A DNA stretch of 64,000 nt, taken from assembly GCA_965216955.1 (NCBI GenBank), contig CBDCGV010000017.1, forward strand, positions 248,001 to 312,000, given 5' to 3'. Both the position numbers and the translations under genes were made by a program. Position 1 is the first letter of the stretch, and the number at the start of each line of letters is the position of its first letter. Positions 52,126-60,027 of this stretch are shown here, piece after piece. The DNA is from CBDCGV01 sp965216955 (lineage in GTDB: Bacteria; Bacteroidota; Bacteroidia; Chitinophagales; JADIYW01). The notes beneath the pieces were generated by a model, which was not told the DNA's origin, did no database searches, and saw nothing but the letters and a program-made list of their open reading frames with translations.

Positions 52126-52144
52126 GACTGACTAGTCGGTCAGT
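52126..52144. promoter_or_regulatory. Candidate TetR operator of the sterol-type operon
   Basis: Overlapping inverted repeats: GACTGACTAGTCGGTC (52126-52141, one mismatched pair) and ACTGAC/GTCAGT (52127-52132 and 52139-52144). The GAC-GAC-TAG-TC-style palindrome is typical of TetR-family sites. It lies 16 bp upstream of the -7 box on the minus strand and about 98 bp before the divergent TetR gene, where binding should block the operon promoter. Confidence 0.65.
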
Positions 52145-52241
52145 TTTCTTGTAAAAGAAGACACAAGTGTTCTGCTGATTAGTTGCTAGAGAAGTATAGA
52201 ATCAATTTTCTTTGTAGTAATTTGTGATAGAAAGCTAAGCC

Positions 52242-52805
52242 ATGTCAACCAAGCGAACAGACGTATTAAACGCAACATTAGCATTGATTAACAAACAAGG
52301 GTTTGCAGCAACTTCGACAGATGACATTGCTAAACTCGCTAATGTAGGCAAGGGCACTATTTACAAATACTTTCCCAGCAAACAAGATTTATATAACGCT
52401 TTGTTTGATGAACTGCGTTCTAAATTTATTCAGCTTGTCGCAGCAAATTATGACTTCAAAATTGATCCCAAATCTAATTTTAAGAGTACTGTTTTTGTTT
52501 TGGTACGTTACTATTCTGAGAATGTAGATGAGTTTCGCTATTTAGAGCGCTACTCTGATGTTAATTTACAAATCGATAAGCGTCTAAATGAATCAACCAA
52601 GCTAATTGAACCGATAAAAAAAATGCTTCAAGAAATTAATCATCAAATAAAGTTTAGAAAGTTACCACCTATGGTCATTTTTGCAATGACATACGGACCT
52701 TTAGTTGCCTTGGTAAATCTAGTTCATTTAGGTAAAATTGAACTAAATGATGATTTAATCGATGAGATTGCCGAAGCTTGTTGGGAGGCCATTTTGGAAA
52801 AATGA
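52242..52805 (+). CDS. TetR-family transcriptional regulator
   Basis: A 187-residue TetR regulator. The N-terminal HTH reads TRGFAATSTDDIAKLANVGKGTIYKYFPSKQDLY-like; here GFAATSTDDIAK (about 20-31) and GKGTIYKYFPSKQDL (about 36-50) are visible. The C-terminal ligand domain is helical with no recognised effector signature. It is divergent from the methyltransferase-Rieske operon across 156 bp containing the operator at 52126-52144, so it probably represses that operon until a lipid ligand binds. A terminator follows at 52821. Confidence 0.92.
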   Translation: MSTKRTDVLNATLALINKQGFAATSTDDIAKLANVGKGTIYKYFPSKQDLYNALFDELRSKFIQLVAANYDFKIDPKSNFKSTVFVLVRYYSENVDEFRYLERYSDVNLQIDKRLNESTKLIEPIKKMLQEINHQIKFRKLPPMVIFAMTYGPLVALVNLVHLGKIELNDDLIDEIAEACWEAILEK

Positions 52806-52820
52806 TATTCTTAAAACAAA

Positions 52821-52844
52821 AAAGCTCAGCGAACACTGAGCTTT
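52821..52844 (+). terminator. Rho-independent terminator after TetR gene
   Basis: AAAGCTCAG (52821-52829) pairs with CTGAGCTTT (52836-52844) around a 6-nt loop; the T run is short. It lies 15 bp after the TetR stop and could also serve the tRNA-Phe transcript on the minus strand. Confidence 0.75.
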
Positions 52845-52857
52845 AAGTCCTTTTCTG

Positions 52858-52930
52858 TGGTGTGGGGCGGGTTCGAACCGCCGACACATGGATTTTCAGT
52901 CCATTGCTCTACCAACTGAGCTACCGCACC
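52858..52930 (-). tRNA. tRNA-Phe(GAA)
   Basis: 73-nt cloverleaf with anticodon GAA in the loop CTGAAAA, D-arm GCTCAGTTGGTAGAGC and T-arm GGCGGTTCGAACCCGCC. Acceptor stem GGTGCGG faces CCACACC, giving one C5-A68 mismatch. Discriminator A; CCA not encoded. Confidence 0.93.
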
Positions 52931-53018
52931 GTCCATCTCATTTTTCAATGAGCGATTGCAAATTTAGTGTTTTAATCAAAAACCAAAGAATTAAATCTAT
53001 GCTAATTCTTTGCTATCA

Positions 53019-54200
53019 TTATTTTGAAACCTCTAAGGCTTGGTGAATATCTGCAATTATATCATTTATATGCTCTAATCCAACAGAAACCCTTACAGTC
53101 CCTGGATATATTCCTGCGGCTTCTCTAGTTTCCGGATCTATTTTAGAATGCGTTGTGGAGGCAGGGTGCGTTGCGATTGTTCGACTGTCTCCCAAATTAG
53201 CAGTATGAGAAGCCATTTTTAAACTATTTAAGAAATTTCTACCCCTATCAATGCCTCCTTTAACTGTAAACGTAACCAAGCCTCCACCCAACTTCATTTG
53301 TTTTTTTGCCAATTCATATTGTGGGTGAGAGGGCAAAAAAGGATAACGAACTTCTTCAATTTCCTCATTTTTTTCTAACCATTGTGCTAAAATCATTGCA
53401 TTTTCACAATGTCTATCCATTCTAACGTGTAATGTTTCAAGACTTTTCGACAAAACCCATGCATTAAAAGGAGACATTGCGGGGCCTGTTTGTCGACAAA
53501 AAGCTCTTACTTCTTTAATTATTTCTTTTGAACCTAAAACACACCCCCCAACAACTCTCCCTTGCCCATCAATAAACTTTGTTGCACTATGTGTTATTAT
53601 ATCACAACCATAATCAGCAGGGTTTTGAATGTATGGCGTCGCAAAGCAATTGTCGACATTTACCATTATTTTATGCTTTTTACCTAAGGCACATAAATAT
53701 TCTAAATCAATTAAAACCAATCCAGGATTTGAAGGCGTTTCTGCAAAAATCATTTTTGTGTTTGGTCTAATTTGATGCTCCCAAGTTTCTGGTTTCTTTA
53801 TATCGAAAAAAGAATACTCAATGCCCCACTTAGGCAATATCTCTTTAATGATTTTTGTCGAGGAAGCAAATAAAGCACTAGACGTTAAAACATGGTCTCC
53901 AGATTTTAACAACGCCCCCAAACTTGCAAACACGGCGGCCATTCCTGTTGCAGTACCAAAACCATCTTCCATGTTTTCAAGTGCTGCCATTTTTAGAACA
54001 AACTCATTTACACTTGGGTTAGAAAACCTTGAATAAATATTGTCATCTATCTCATCTGCAAAGAGCGCTCTAGCATGTTCTGCATTATCGAAAACAAAAC
54101 TCGATGTCGCATAAATAGCTGAAGAGTGTTCTCTAAAACCTCTTTCATGCTGCAATCGAACAGCATTCGTTTCAAAATTTTTGTATTTCTTATTAGACAT
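53019..54200 (-). CDS. metZ: O-succinylhomoserine sulfhydrylase (cystathionine gamma-synthase family)
   Basis: A 393-residue PLP enzyme of the Cys/Met metabolism family. The PLP-binding lysine is in THSATKFIDGQGR (Lys208), with SRFSNPSV near 57-64 and ATGMAAV near 84-90 binding the phosphate. The pattern SSFVFDNAEHA ... YSRFSNP and length match O-succinylhomoserine sulfhydrylase (MetZ), which makes homocysteine directly from sulfide and so feeds MetH in the same window. Closely related gamma-lyases cannot be fully excluded. Followed by osmC gene upstream on the same strand. Confidence 0.9.
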   Translation of the reverse strand: MSNKKYKNFETNAVRLQHERGFREHSSAIYATSSFVFDNAEHARALFADEIDDNIYSRFSNPSVNEFVLKMAALENMEDGFGTATGMAAVFASLGALLKSGDHVLTSSALFASSTKIIKEILPKWGIEYSFFDIKKPETWEHQIRPNTKMIFAETPSNPGLVLIDLEYLCALGKKHKIMVNVDNCFATPYIQNPADYGCDIITHSATKFIDGQGRVVGGCVLGSKEIIKEVRAFCRQTGPAMSPFNAWVLSKSLETLHVRMDRHCENAMILAQWLEKNEEIEEVRYPFLPSHPQYELAKKQMKLGGGLVTFTVKGGIDRGRNFLNSLKMASHTANLGDSRTIATHPASTTHSKIDPETREAAGIYPGTVRVSVGLEHINDIIADIHQALEVSK

Positions 54201-54251
54201 TTTCTATATTTTTTTGCCCTCTATTGAGTTCGCTTTTAAATGTTTTAAAAT

Positions 54252-54665
54252 CTATAAAATTTCATAACTAGAAGTAATCTCTGCTGTTTTTTCAAGCATT
54301 TTTGACACAGAGCAATATTTTGTCATTGAGAGCTCTATTGCCCTTGCTAGTTTGTCTTCCTCCACTTTTCCCTCTACAAACCAATGAATATGAATTTTCT
54401 TAAAAACTGCCGGGACATCATCCTCGTCTCTTTCTGCATTCAAATGCACTTTATAAACCTCTACCTCTTGTTTCATCTTTTTCAAGATGGAGAGCACATC
54501 CATACTTGCACATCCTCCCAAACCCATTAAAACCACTTCCATAGGAGACGCCCCTAAATCTTGACCTCCAATTTTTTCGGAACCATCCATAGAAATAACC
54601 AAGCCCCTTTCATTTTTGCCTTCTAAATGAACCGCTTTGTTTAATCGATTAATACTGACTTTCAT
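54252..54665 (-). CDS. OsmC/Ohr-family protein
   Basis: A 137-residue OsmC-like protein with the two redox cysteines in GLGGCASMD near 50-58 and TKYCSVSKM near 115-123, the arrangement for thiol-dependent reduction of organic hydroperoxides. It lies 51 bp upstream of metZ on the same strand, so both may share a promoter. The C-terminal end is the YhfA-like subgroup type rather than classical Ohr; substrate not determined. Confidence 0.9.
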   Translation of the reverse strand: MKVSINRLNKAVHLEGKNERGLVISMDGSEKIGGQDLGASPMEVVLMGLGGCASMDVLSILKKMKQEVEVYKVHLNAERDEDDVPAVFKKIHIHWFVEGKVEEDKLARAIELSMTKYCSVSKMLEKTAEITSSYEIL

Positions 54666-54745
54666 AACACCTATTTTAAAAAGAAACGTAAAGATAGCCG
54701 ATGGTTTTAATAAAACTAAAAGATTGTTAGTTTAGCGTTTCAATT

Positions 54746-54818
54746 CGAGGTGTAGCTCAGTTGGTAGAGTACACGTCTGGGGGGCGTGAAGTCGCTGGTT
54801 CAAGTCCAGTCACCTCGA
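54746..54818 (+). tRNA. tRNA-Pro(GGG)
   Basis: 73-nt cloverleaf: acceptor CGAGGTG pairs perfectly with CACCTCG, discriminator A, anticodon loop CTGGGGG with GGG, T-arm GCTGGTTCAAGTCCAGT. CCA not encoded. The 259 bp after it to the rhodanese gene hold no supported gene. Confidence 0.92.
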
Positions 54819-55077
54819 CAAAAGCTTATTGCTTTATTCGTTTAGCTAAATATGTCTTTCCTTCTTTGTTTTTAAATAAAGCAAACGAACACTATTTAGT
54901 GTTTGTTAAAGATTAGAACTTTATAAGCACTATCTCCTAACTCATTAATCTTTATAAAACTCCTTCTTATGTTGGATTAGGAAAAACAGAAACCTCTTTA
55001 AACTTCTTGTTTTTCATTCAATACTTTAATTTTAACTAATAACAAATATTTTATATGATAAAACGTTAGTATATAGA

Positions 55078-55581
55078 ATGATGCATAGTTTTTTGTTGTT
55101 TTTTGTTGTTTTACTAAGCTTTTGCTGTCAGTCAGCTTTCGGCCAGGTGCAAAACAATGCTTACAAATTTATGCTTAAGCACCTATTAAGCCATAGTGTA
55201 GAAGAAATTTCAATAAAAGATTTTCATGAACAAAAAGCGACTTACGTAACTTTAGATGCTCGAGAAAAAGAAGAGTATCAAGTAAGCCATATTGAAGACG
55301 CTCTTTTTGTTGGTTATGACTCCTTTTCTGTAGAAAGGATAAAAACGCTTCCCAAAGAAACACCTATTGTTGTTTACTGCTCTATAGGATACCGAAGTGA
55401 AAAAATTGCTGAACAACTTATAAAAGATGGCTTTCTAAATGTGTCTAACCTATACGGTGGTATTTTTGAATGGGTTAATCAAGAACATAGTGTAGTAGAT
55501 TCTTTAGGGCCAACCAATTTTATTCATGCTTACGATCTAAAATGGGGTGTTTGGCTGAATAAAGGCAAAAAAGTATACTAA
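55078..55581 (+). CDS. Exported rhodanese-like protein
   Basis: A 167-residue protein with signal peptide (about 1-22, cysteine at 17 of uncertain role) and one rhodanese domain: DAREKEEYQVSHIEDALFVGY near 60-80 and the active-site loop VVYCSIGYRS near 97-106, whose Cys is the sulfur carrier. Single-domain exported rhodaneses probably act in sulfur transfer or envelope redox. The convergent hemolysin-III gene ends at the next base, so the two genes abut without spacer. Confidence 0.87.
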   Translation: MMHSFLLFFVVLLSFCCQSAFGQVQNNAYKFMLKHLLSHSVEEISIKDFHEQKATYVTLDAREKEEYQVSHIEDALFVGYDSFSVERIKTLPKETPIVVYCSIGYRSEKIAEQLIKDGFLNVSNLYGGIFEWVNQEHSVVDSLGPTNFIHAYDLKWGVWLNKGKKVY

Positions 55582-56235
55582 CTATGGTAAAACATACTTA
55601 TATACTGTTACATAATGAACAAGTGCACCCAGCATAACAAAAAGGTGCCAAATTGCATGATTATACGGAATAGACTTTTTAAGATAAAAACATACTCCCA
55701 CTAGATATAACGCCCCTCCAAGTGCCAACATCAAAATGCATTTAATGGGCAAATAAAGCAACATCGGTTTAATAAATAAAATTGCCACACAACCTAAAAC
55801 AACATATAACAATGCGTCTACTTTTGTGTATTCATCTAATTTATTTCTAATTAAATATTTAAAAGAAATTCCAAATACGGTTAATGTCCAAATGGTTGCC
55901 GCAATAAATAATCCCACGTGTCCGGGCAATGTAAGAACTGAAAAAGGAGTGTAAGAGCCCGCAATAAAAAGATAAATAGCAATATGATCTAAAAACCTTA
56001 AAGCATGTTTTCTTTCGGGTTCTTTTATATAATGATAAATAGTAGAACTCAAAAATGCCGCCGTCATACACGAACCAAAAACAGCCACACCTGCTATTGT
56101 CCATAAGTTTCCCGTGGGTATTGCTTTTAAAACCAAAACGACCAAGCCCACAACACTCAACATTGTTGCAAAACCATGAGAAGAATAGTTTAGTTTTTCT
56201 TCTTCTTCGGTATATATTAATCTATAAGTCCGCAA
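55582..56235 (-). CDS. Hemolysin III/PAQR-family membrane protein
   Basis: A 217-residue protein with seven predicted helices. The start of the core ELNYSSHGFATMLS-like region carries SHG near 19-21, and STIYHYIKE near 65-73, HALRFLDHIAIYLFIAGSYTP near 77-97 and the C-terminal HAIWHLFVMLGALVHY near 192-207 give the conserved His of PAQR hydrolases. Function in bacteria is unsettled; lipid or ceramide hydrolase activity is known for eukaryotic relatives. Confidence 0.9.
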   Translation of the reverse strand: MRTYRLIYTEEEEKLNYSSHGFATMLSVVGLVVLVLKAIPTGNLWTIAGVAVFGSCMTAAFLSSTIYHYIKEPERKHALRFLDHIAIYLFIAGSYTPFSVLTLPGHVGLFIAATIWTLTVFGISFKYLIRNKLDEYTKVDALLYVVLGCVAILFIKPMLLYLPIKCILMLALGGALYLVGVCFYLKKSIPYNHAIWHLFVMLGALVHYVTVYKYVLP

Positions 56236-56339
56236 AATCTAAATTGTCCTGTCTATTAAGATAGTAAGCTTTTGGGAAATCGTTGCATTTAAAATTAACA
56301 ACTTGTTTATAGACAAGTTATTAGAGGTCTTTTGAATTC

Positions 56340-56347
56340 TAATTTTG
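56340..56347 (+). promoter_or_regulatory. Candidate -7 element upstream of the ECF sigma gene
   Basis: TAATTTTG matches TAnnTTTG, 63 bp before the sigma-factor start, but no TTG at the right distance upstream is clear. The intergenic region also contains ACTTGTTTATAGACAAGTT, an inverted repeat at about 56301-56319. Confidence 0.35.
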
Positions 56348-56410
56348 AAATAATTTTTTTCAAATTAAACTTTTAGCAAATAACTTAGTCTAACTTGCAT
56401 CATCAACTAA

Positions 56411-56956
56411 ATGATTATGACAGACGAACAAATTGTTGAACAATTTAAGACTCCTGAAAACAAAGAACAAGCATTTAGAGTTTTGGTAGAACGATATCAA
56501 GAAAAACTCTACTTTCATATCAGGCGTTTTGTTTTCAATCATCAAGACGCTGATGATGTTCTTCAAAATACTTTTATCAAGGTCTGGAAAAGCTTGGATA
56601 ATTTCAAGTCAAATTCTAAACTATACACCTGGTTATATAGAATCGCAACCAATGAATCAATTACTCATATAAACAAACATAAAAAACGTGCCGAAACAGG
56701 ACTAGAAACTGAAGAGGGCAACCCATTAGAAGTTTTAAAAGCTGATGAGTACTTTGATGGCAACGAAATTCAAGCCAAGCTTCAACTAGCACTTAATACG
56801 CTTCCAGATAAACAGCGATCTGTTTTTCAGCTGCGTTATTTTGAGGAATTAAAATATAATGAGATTGCTGAGGTTCTTGAAACTTCTGTTGGTGCTCTTA
56901 AAGCATCTTATCACCATGCTGTAAAAAAAATAGAAAATTATTTTGCTTCAAATTAA
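56411..56956 (+). CDS. ECF-type RNA polymerase sigma factor
   Basis: A 181-residue sigma-70 factor of the extracytoplasmic-function group. Region 2 shows RFVFNHQDADDVLQNTFIKVW near 37-57, region 4 shows LPDKQRSVFQLRYFEELKYNEIAEVLETSVGALKASYHHA near 137-176 (HTH at the end). Start M1 or M3. Followed 33 nt later by a membrane protein that is probably its anti-sigma factor. Its regulon and signal cannot be inferred from sequence. Confidence 0.93.
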   Translation: MIMTDEQIVEQFKTPENKEQAFRVLVERYQEKLYFHIRRFVFNHQDADDVLQNTFIKVWKSLDNFKSNSKLYTWLYRIATNESITHINKHKKRAETGLETEEGNPLEVLKADEYFDGNEIQAKLQLALNTLPDKQRSVFQLRYFEELKYNEIAEVLETSVGALKASYHHAVKKIENYFASN

Positions 56957-56989
56957 ACTTTTTTAACGATTCGTAGTCTAATTATTGAA

Positions 56990-57754
56990 ATGGAAGACAA
57001 CAGTAACACATTGAATGAGATTAAACAATTATCTCCTTTTCTATATGAATTAAAAAAGGGGTCAAAAAACCCATTTATTGTTCCTAAAGATTATTTCAAT
57101 GATTTTAAAAACACCATCGTGTTATATGCTGTTTCTTTTAATCGTCAAAAACCTACAACAAATGATATCCCGTCTGGTTATTTTGAAAATTTTGCTGATG
57201 ACTTAATCTCAAAAATAAAATCTATTGATAGCAACAAAAATGAAGTTGATGAAGAGTTTTCCGAAATAGCTCTATCAATTTCACATTTCAACTTAAAGCA
57301 AGGGAAACCATTTTTAGTTCCTGAAAATTATTTCGAAGAAAATAAAGGTGCGCTTATAGAAAAGATTAAAACGGATTCCAAGAAACCAGTAAAGTTAAAG
57401 CCGTTAATGAATCGAGAAAAAATTAAACCTTTAAATTTTATTAGGGCTGCCAGCGTTGCTGCTGCCATATTCCTTTTGTGTATTGTTGGTTTGCAATTTT
57501 TATCTAAACCCATTAATTCATTAGAAGAACCTTGTGACAACACTACAGATCTTTTTGCCTGTTTAAGTGAAAAAGAAATACTCAACTACTTAGATTATTA
57601 TGTGGAGGACATAGATGAAAATACGCTTTATAACGAAACTAGTAATGACGTTGAAAAATTATTAGAATCCGACAATATTGACAACATAGAAGACTATATA
57701 AATGAATACATAGAAGACATTGATGAATCTATGCTTTTTGAAAACTTACTTTAA
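56990..57754 (+). CDS. Putative anti-sigma/membrane regulator with repeated P-x-x-YFE motifs
   Basis: A 254-residue protein with one membrane helix (about 150-170). The cytoplasmic side has three related motifs, VPKDYFNDF (31-39), IPSGYFENF (60-68) and VPENYFEEN (110-118). Such P-x-x-YF-x motifs are common in Bacteroidota proteins encoded after ECF sigma genes and may contact the sigma factor; this is inference. The extracytoplasmic end is very acidic, with repeats of YVEDIDE/YIEDIDE type. It is between the sigma and Spy-like genes with short gaps. Confidence 0.75.
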   Translation: MEDNSNTLNEIKQLSPFLYELKKGSKNPFIVPKDYFNDFKNTIVLYAVSFNRQKPTTNDIPSGYFENFADDLISKIKSIDSNKNEVDEEFSEIALSISHFNLKQGKPFLVPENYFEENKGALIEKIKTDSKKPVKLKPLMNREKIKPLNFIRAASVAAAIFLLCIVGLQFLSKPINSLEEPCDNTTDLFACLSEKEILNYLDYYVEDIDENTLYNETSNDVEKLLESDNIDNIEDYINEYIEDIDESMLFENLL

Positions 57755-57764
57755 ATAAGAAATA

Positions 57765-58196
57765 ATGAAAAATTTGTTATTGATATTAATATTTATGATG
57801 AGCATTGAAATAATTGCGCAGCCTCCCAGTCATGAAAAAATGGAAGCTTTAAAAGTTTCTTTCATTACTAATCAGTTGGATTTATCGACGAAAGAAGCTC
57901 AGCAGTTTTGGCCTATTTATAATGCCATGGAAAAAGAACTTAAAGCGCTTCGAAAAAACCCATTTCCAAAAGGGGAGAGGAAACCGATAGAAGATATGTC
58001 GGAAAGTGAATTAAACCAGCTTATTACTTCCAAAATTTCTAAACTTCGAAAAGAAGCTGATTTATTAGAAACTTATTATAAGAAATTTAAAGGCGTTTTA
58101 CCAACGCAAAAGATTGCAAAGCTTTATGATTTAGAAAGAAAATTTAAGCGCATGCTTCTTGAGCGCGTAAAAGGAGGAAAAGCTCCTTCTAAATAA
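57765..58196 (+). CDS. Exported Spy/CpxP-like or sensor protein
   Basis: A 143-residue protein with signal peptide (about 1-19, ending IIAQ) and an all-helical mature part: QLDLSTKEAQQFWPIYNAMEKE near 36-57 and LPTQKIAKLYDLERKFKRML near 112-131. The pattern T-x-x-Q/E-x-x-x-F-W-P-x-Y is typical of Bacteroidota proteins next to ECF sigma/anti-sigma genes and similar to Spy/LTXXQ periplasmic chaperone-like proteins. It begins 10 nt after the membrane regulator, and probably senses envelope stress or folding. Confidence 0.78.
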   Translation: MKNLLLILIFMMSIEIIAQPPSHEKMEALKVSFITNQLDLSTKEAQQFWPIYNAMEKELKALRKNPFPKGERKPIEDMSESELNQLITSKISKLRKEADLLETYYKKFKGVLPTQKIAKLYDLERKFKRMLLERVKGGKAPSK

Positions 58197-58197
58197 A

Positions 58198-58527
58198 TTA
58201 TTCTTTTAATTTTTCATTTTGTCTGTGACGATCTTTATCTCTAAAGGTCTTTTTTTCAATGTTTTTTTTCAAAGCTTCTGTTAAATCTATCCCTGTTTGG
58301 TTGGCTAAACAAATGAGAACAAACAATACATCGGCTAATTCATCGGCCAATTTTTTATCCTTTTCTCCTGATTTAAAAGATTGATCCCCATAAGAACGAG
58401 CAATAATTCTTGCAACCTCTCCCACTTCTTCTGTAAGAATTGCCATATTTGTTAATTCGCTAAAATATCTAACACCAATCGTTTTTATCCAATTGTCAAC
58501 CAACGCTTGCGCTTCTTTTATTGTCAT
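58198..58527 (-). CDS. MazG-like nucleotide pyrophosphohydrolase
   Basis: A 109-residue single-domain MazG-type protein. EEVGEVARII near 30-39 and LADELADVLF near 61-70 give the E-E-x-x-E ... E-x-x-D metal-binding pattern. Such small enzymes hydrolyse non-canonical or excess NTPs. It is convergent with the Spy-like gene, with a single base between the two stops. Confidence 0.88.
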   Translation of the reverse strand: MTIKEAQALVDNWIKTIGVRYFSELTNMAILTEEVGEVARIIARSYGDQSFKSGEKDKKLADELADVLFVLICLANQTGIDLTEALKKNIEKKTFRDKDRHRQNEKLKE

Positions 58528-58600
58528 TTATTTGTGTTTTTCTTTGTTACAAGATAGAAATAGTATTTTAGTAGCCGACAAATTAGTTAAGAGAAAGTAA

Positions 58601-59359
58601 ATGAATAAAATTGCACTTATTACCGGTGCTACTGCCGGAATTGGAGAGGCTGTTGCAACAAAATTCGCGGCAGAAGGATGGGATGTTATTATTACGGGTC
58701 GACGTAATGACAGACTAGAAATATTGTCTAATGAACTTGCAAAACAGTTTAGTATAGATGTTCTACCCCTTTGTTACGATGTAAGAAACTTGGAAGAAGT
58801 AAAAAAAGTGATTGCCTCGTTAAATGGAAAGTGGGAAAAAGTAGAGCTTCTTGTAAATAACGCTGGCCTTGCTGTAGGGCGAGGACCTTTTCAAGAAGGC
58901 CTATATGAAGATTGGGAAAGGATGATTGATACTAACGTTAAAGGATTAATCTATATGTCTAGAGAGCTTTCTTCTGTCTTTATTAAAAACAAAAAGGGAC
59001 ACATTATAAACATTGCCTCACTAGCAGGACACGAAGTTTATGGTGGAGGAAATGTTTATTGTTCAACAAAGCATGCTGTTCGTGCTTTGAGTCGGGGCAT
59101 GAGAATTGATATGGTAAAGTATGGAATTAAGGTGTCAACTGTTAGTCCTGGTGCTGTCGACACAGAATTTTCGTTAGTTAGATATAAAGGAGATAAAGCA
59201 CGAGCAGACTCTACTTATAAAGGGTTTGAACCTTTGCATGCAGAGGATGTTGCCGATTGTGTTTGGTTTTGCGCATCACAACCAAAAAATGTTAACATAG
59301 AGGAGGTTTATGTGCTACCAACAGCCCAAGCCTCTCCTTATGTTTTGCATAAAGACTAG
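58601..59359 (+). CDS. Short-chain dehydrogenase/reductase, YdfG-like
   Basis: A 252-residue classical SDR: TGATAGIGEA at 8-17 (NAD(P)-binding), NNAGLAVG near 87-94, catalytic Ser in IASLAGH near 141-147 and Y-C-S-T-K near 155-159. Sequence and length fit the YdfG/serine 3-dehydrogenase subgroup with NADP preference expected from ITGRR. Stand-alone, 47 bp upstream of the NifU-like gene. Confidence 0.92.
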   Translation: MNKIALITGATAGIGEAVATKFAAEGWDVIITGRRNDRLEILSNELAKQFSIDVLPLCYDVRNLEEVKKVIASLNGKWEKVELLVNNAGLAVGRGPFQEGLYEDWERMIDTNVKGLIYMSRELSSVFIKNKKGHIINIASLAGHEVYGGGNVYCSTKHAVRALSRGMRIDMVKYGIKVSTVSPGAVDTEFSLVRYKGDKARADSTYKGFEPLHAEDVADCVWFCASQPKNVNIEEVYVLPTAQASPYVLHKD

Positions 59360-59406
59360 CAAGAACTTTATTTTAGCATATTGCGTTTTTTATAAAAAGA
59401 TTTTTA

Positions 59407-60000
59407 ATGGAAACAAAACAAGAAGTACCAGTACTCATATATACCGAAGCTACTCCAAATCCCGCATCGATAAAATTTGTGGTCAATAGACCTATCTTTC
59501 CAGGCGACTACGTTGAATTTGAAAGCATCGAGTCTACCAAAAACGCACCTTTAGCTAAATCTTTGTTTGACACAGATCTTATTACAGCAGTTTTTATTAG
59601 CAATAACTTTATTACCATCACAAAAAAAGAAGATTTATTGTGGATAGAGGTTAGCCCAATTATTAAAGAAGCTATTAAAACCCATATTGATCAAAAGAAA
59701 GCAATTTTTGATGAAGGCTTTAATCTTAGTAATCGCAAAGCAAGTAATGAAATTTCCAATGAAGATAGCGATGTAGAAGTTAAAATAAAAGGTGCATTGG
59801 AAAAATATGTAAAGCCCGCTGTTGAAATGGACGGGGGAGCAATTAGCTTTGTTTCGTTTGAAAATGGTATACTAACACTAGCCTTGCAAGGCTCTTGTAG
59901 TGGCTGCCCTTCTAGCACTGTAACATTAAAAGATGGCATTGAAAATTTAATGTCTAAAATGGTTCCTGAAGTTAAAGAAGTCGTTGCTCAAGAAACATAA
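59407..60000 (+). CDS. NifU-like Fe-S cluster carrier (Nfu type)
   Basis: A 197-residue protein with an N-terminal Nfu_N domain (YTEATPNPASIKFVVNRP near 12-29) and a C-terminal NifU domain whose C-x-x-C is in GSCSGCPSST near 168-177. It transiently holds a [4Fe-4S] cluster between two subunits and passes it to target enzymes. No suf genes adjoin. A 27-bp gap separates the next gene. Confidence 0.93.
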   Translation: METKQEVPVLIYTEATPNPASIKFVVNRPIFPGDYVEFESIESTKNAPLAKSLFDTDLITAVFISNNFITITKKEDLLWIEVSPIIKEAIKTHIDQKKAIFDEGFNLSNRKASNEISNEDSDVEVKIKGALEKYVKPAVEMDGGAISFVSFENGILTLALQGSCSGCPSSTVTLKDGIENLMSKMVPEVKEVVAQET

Positions 60001-60027
60001 TATTTATTCATTTTTTGATTAGAAAGT

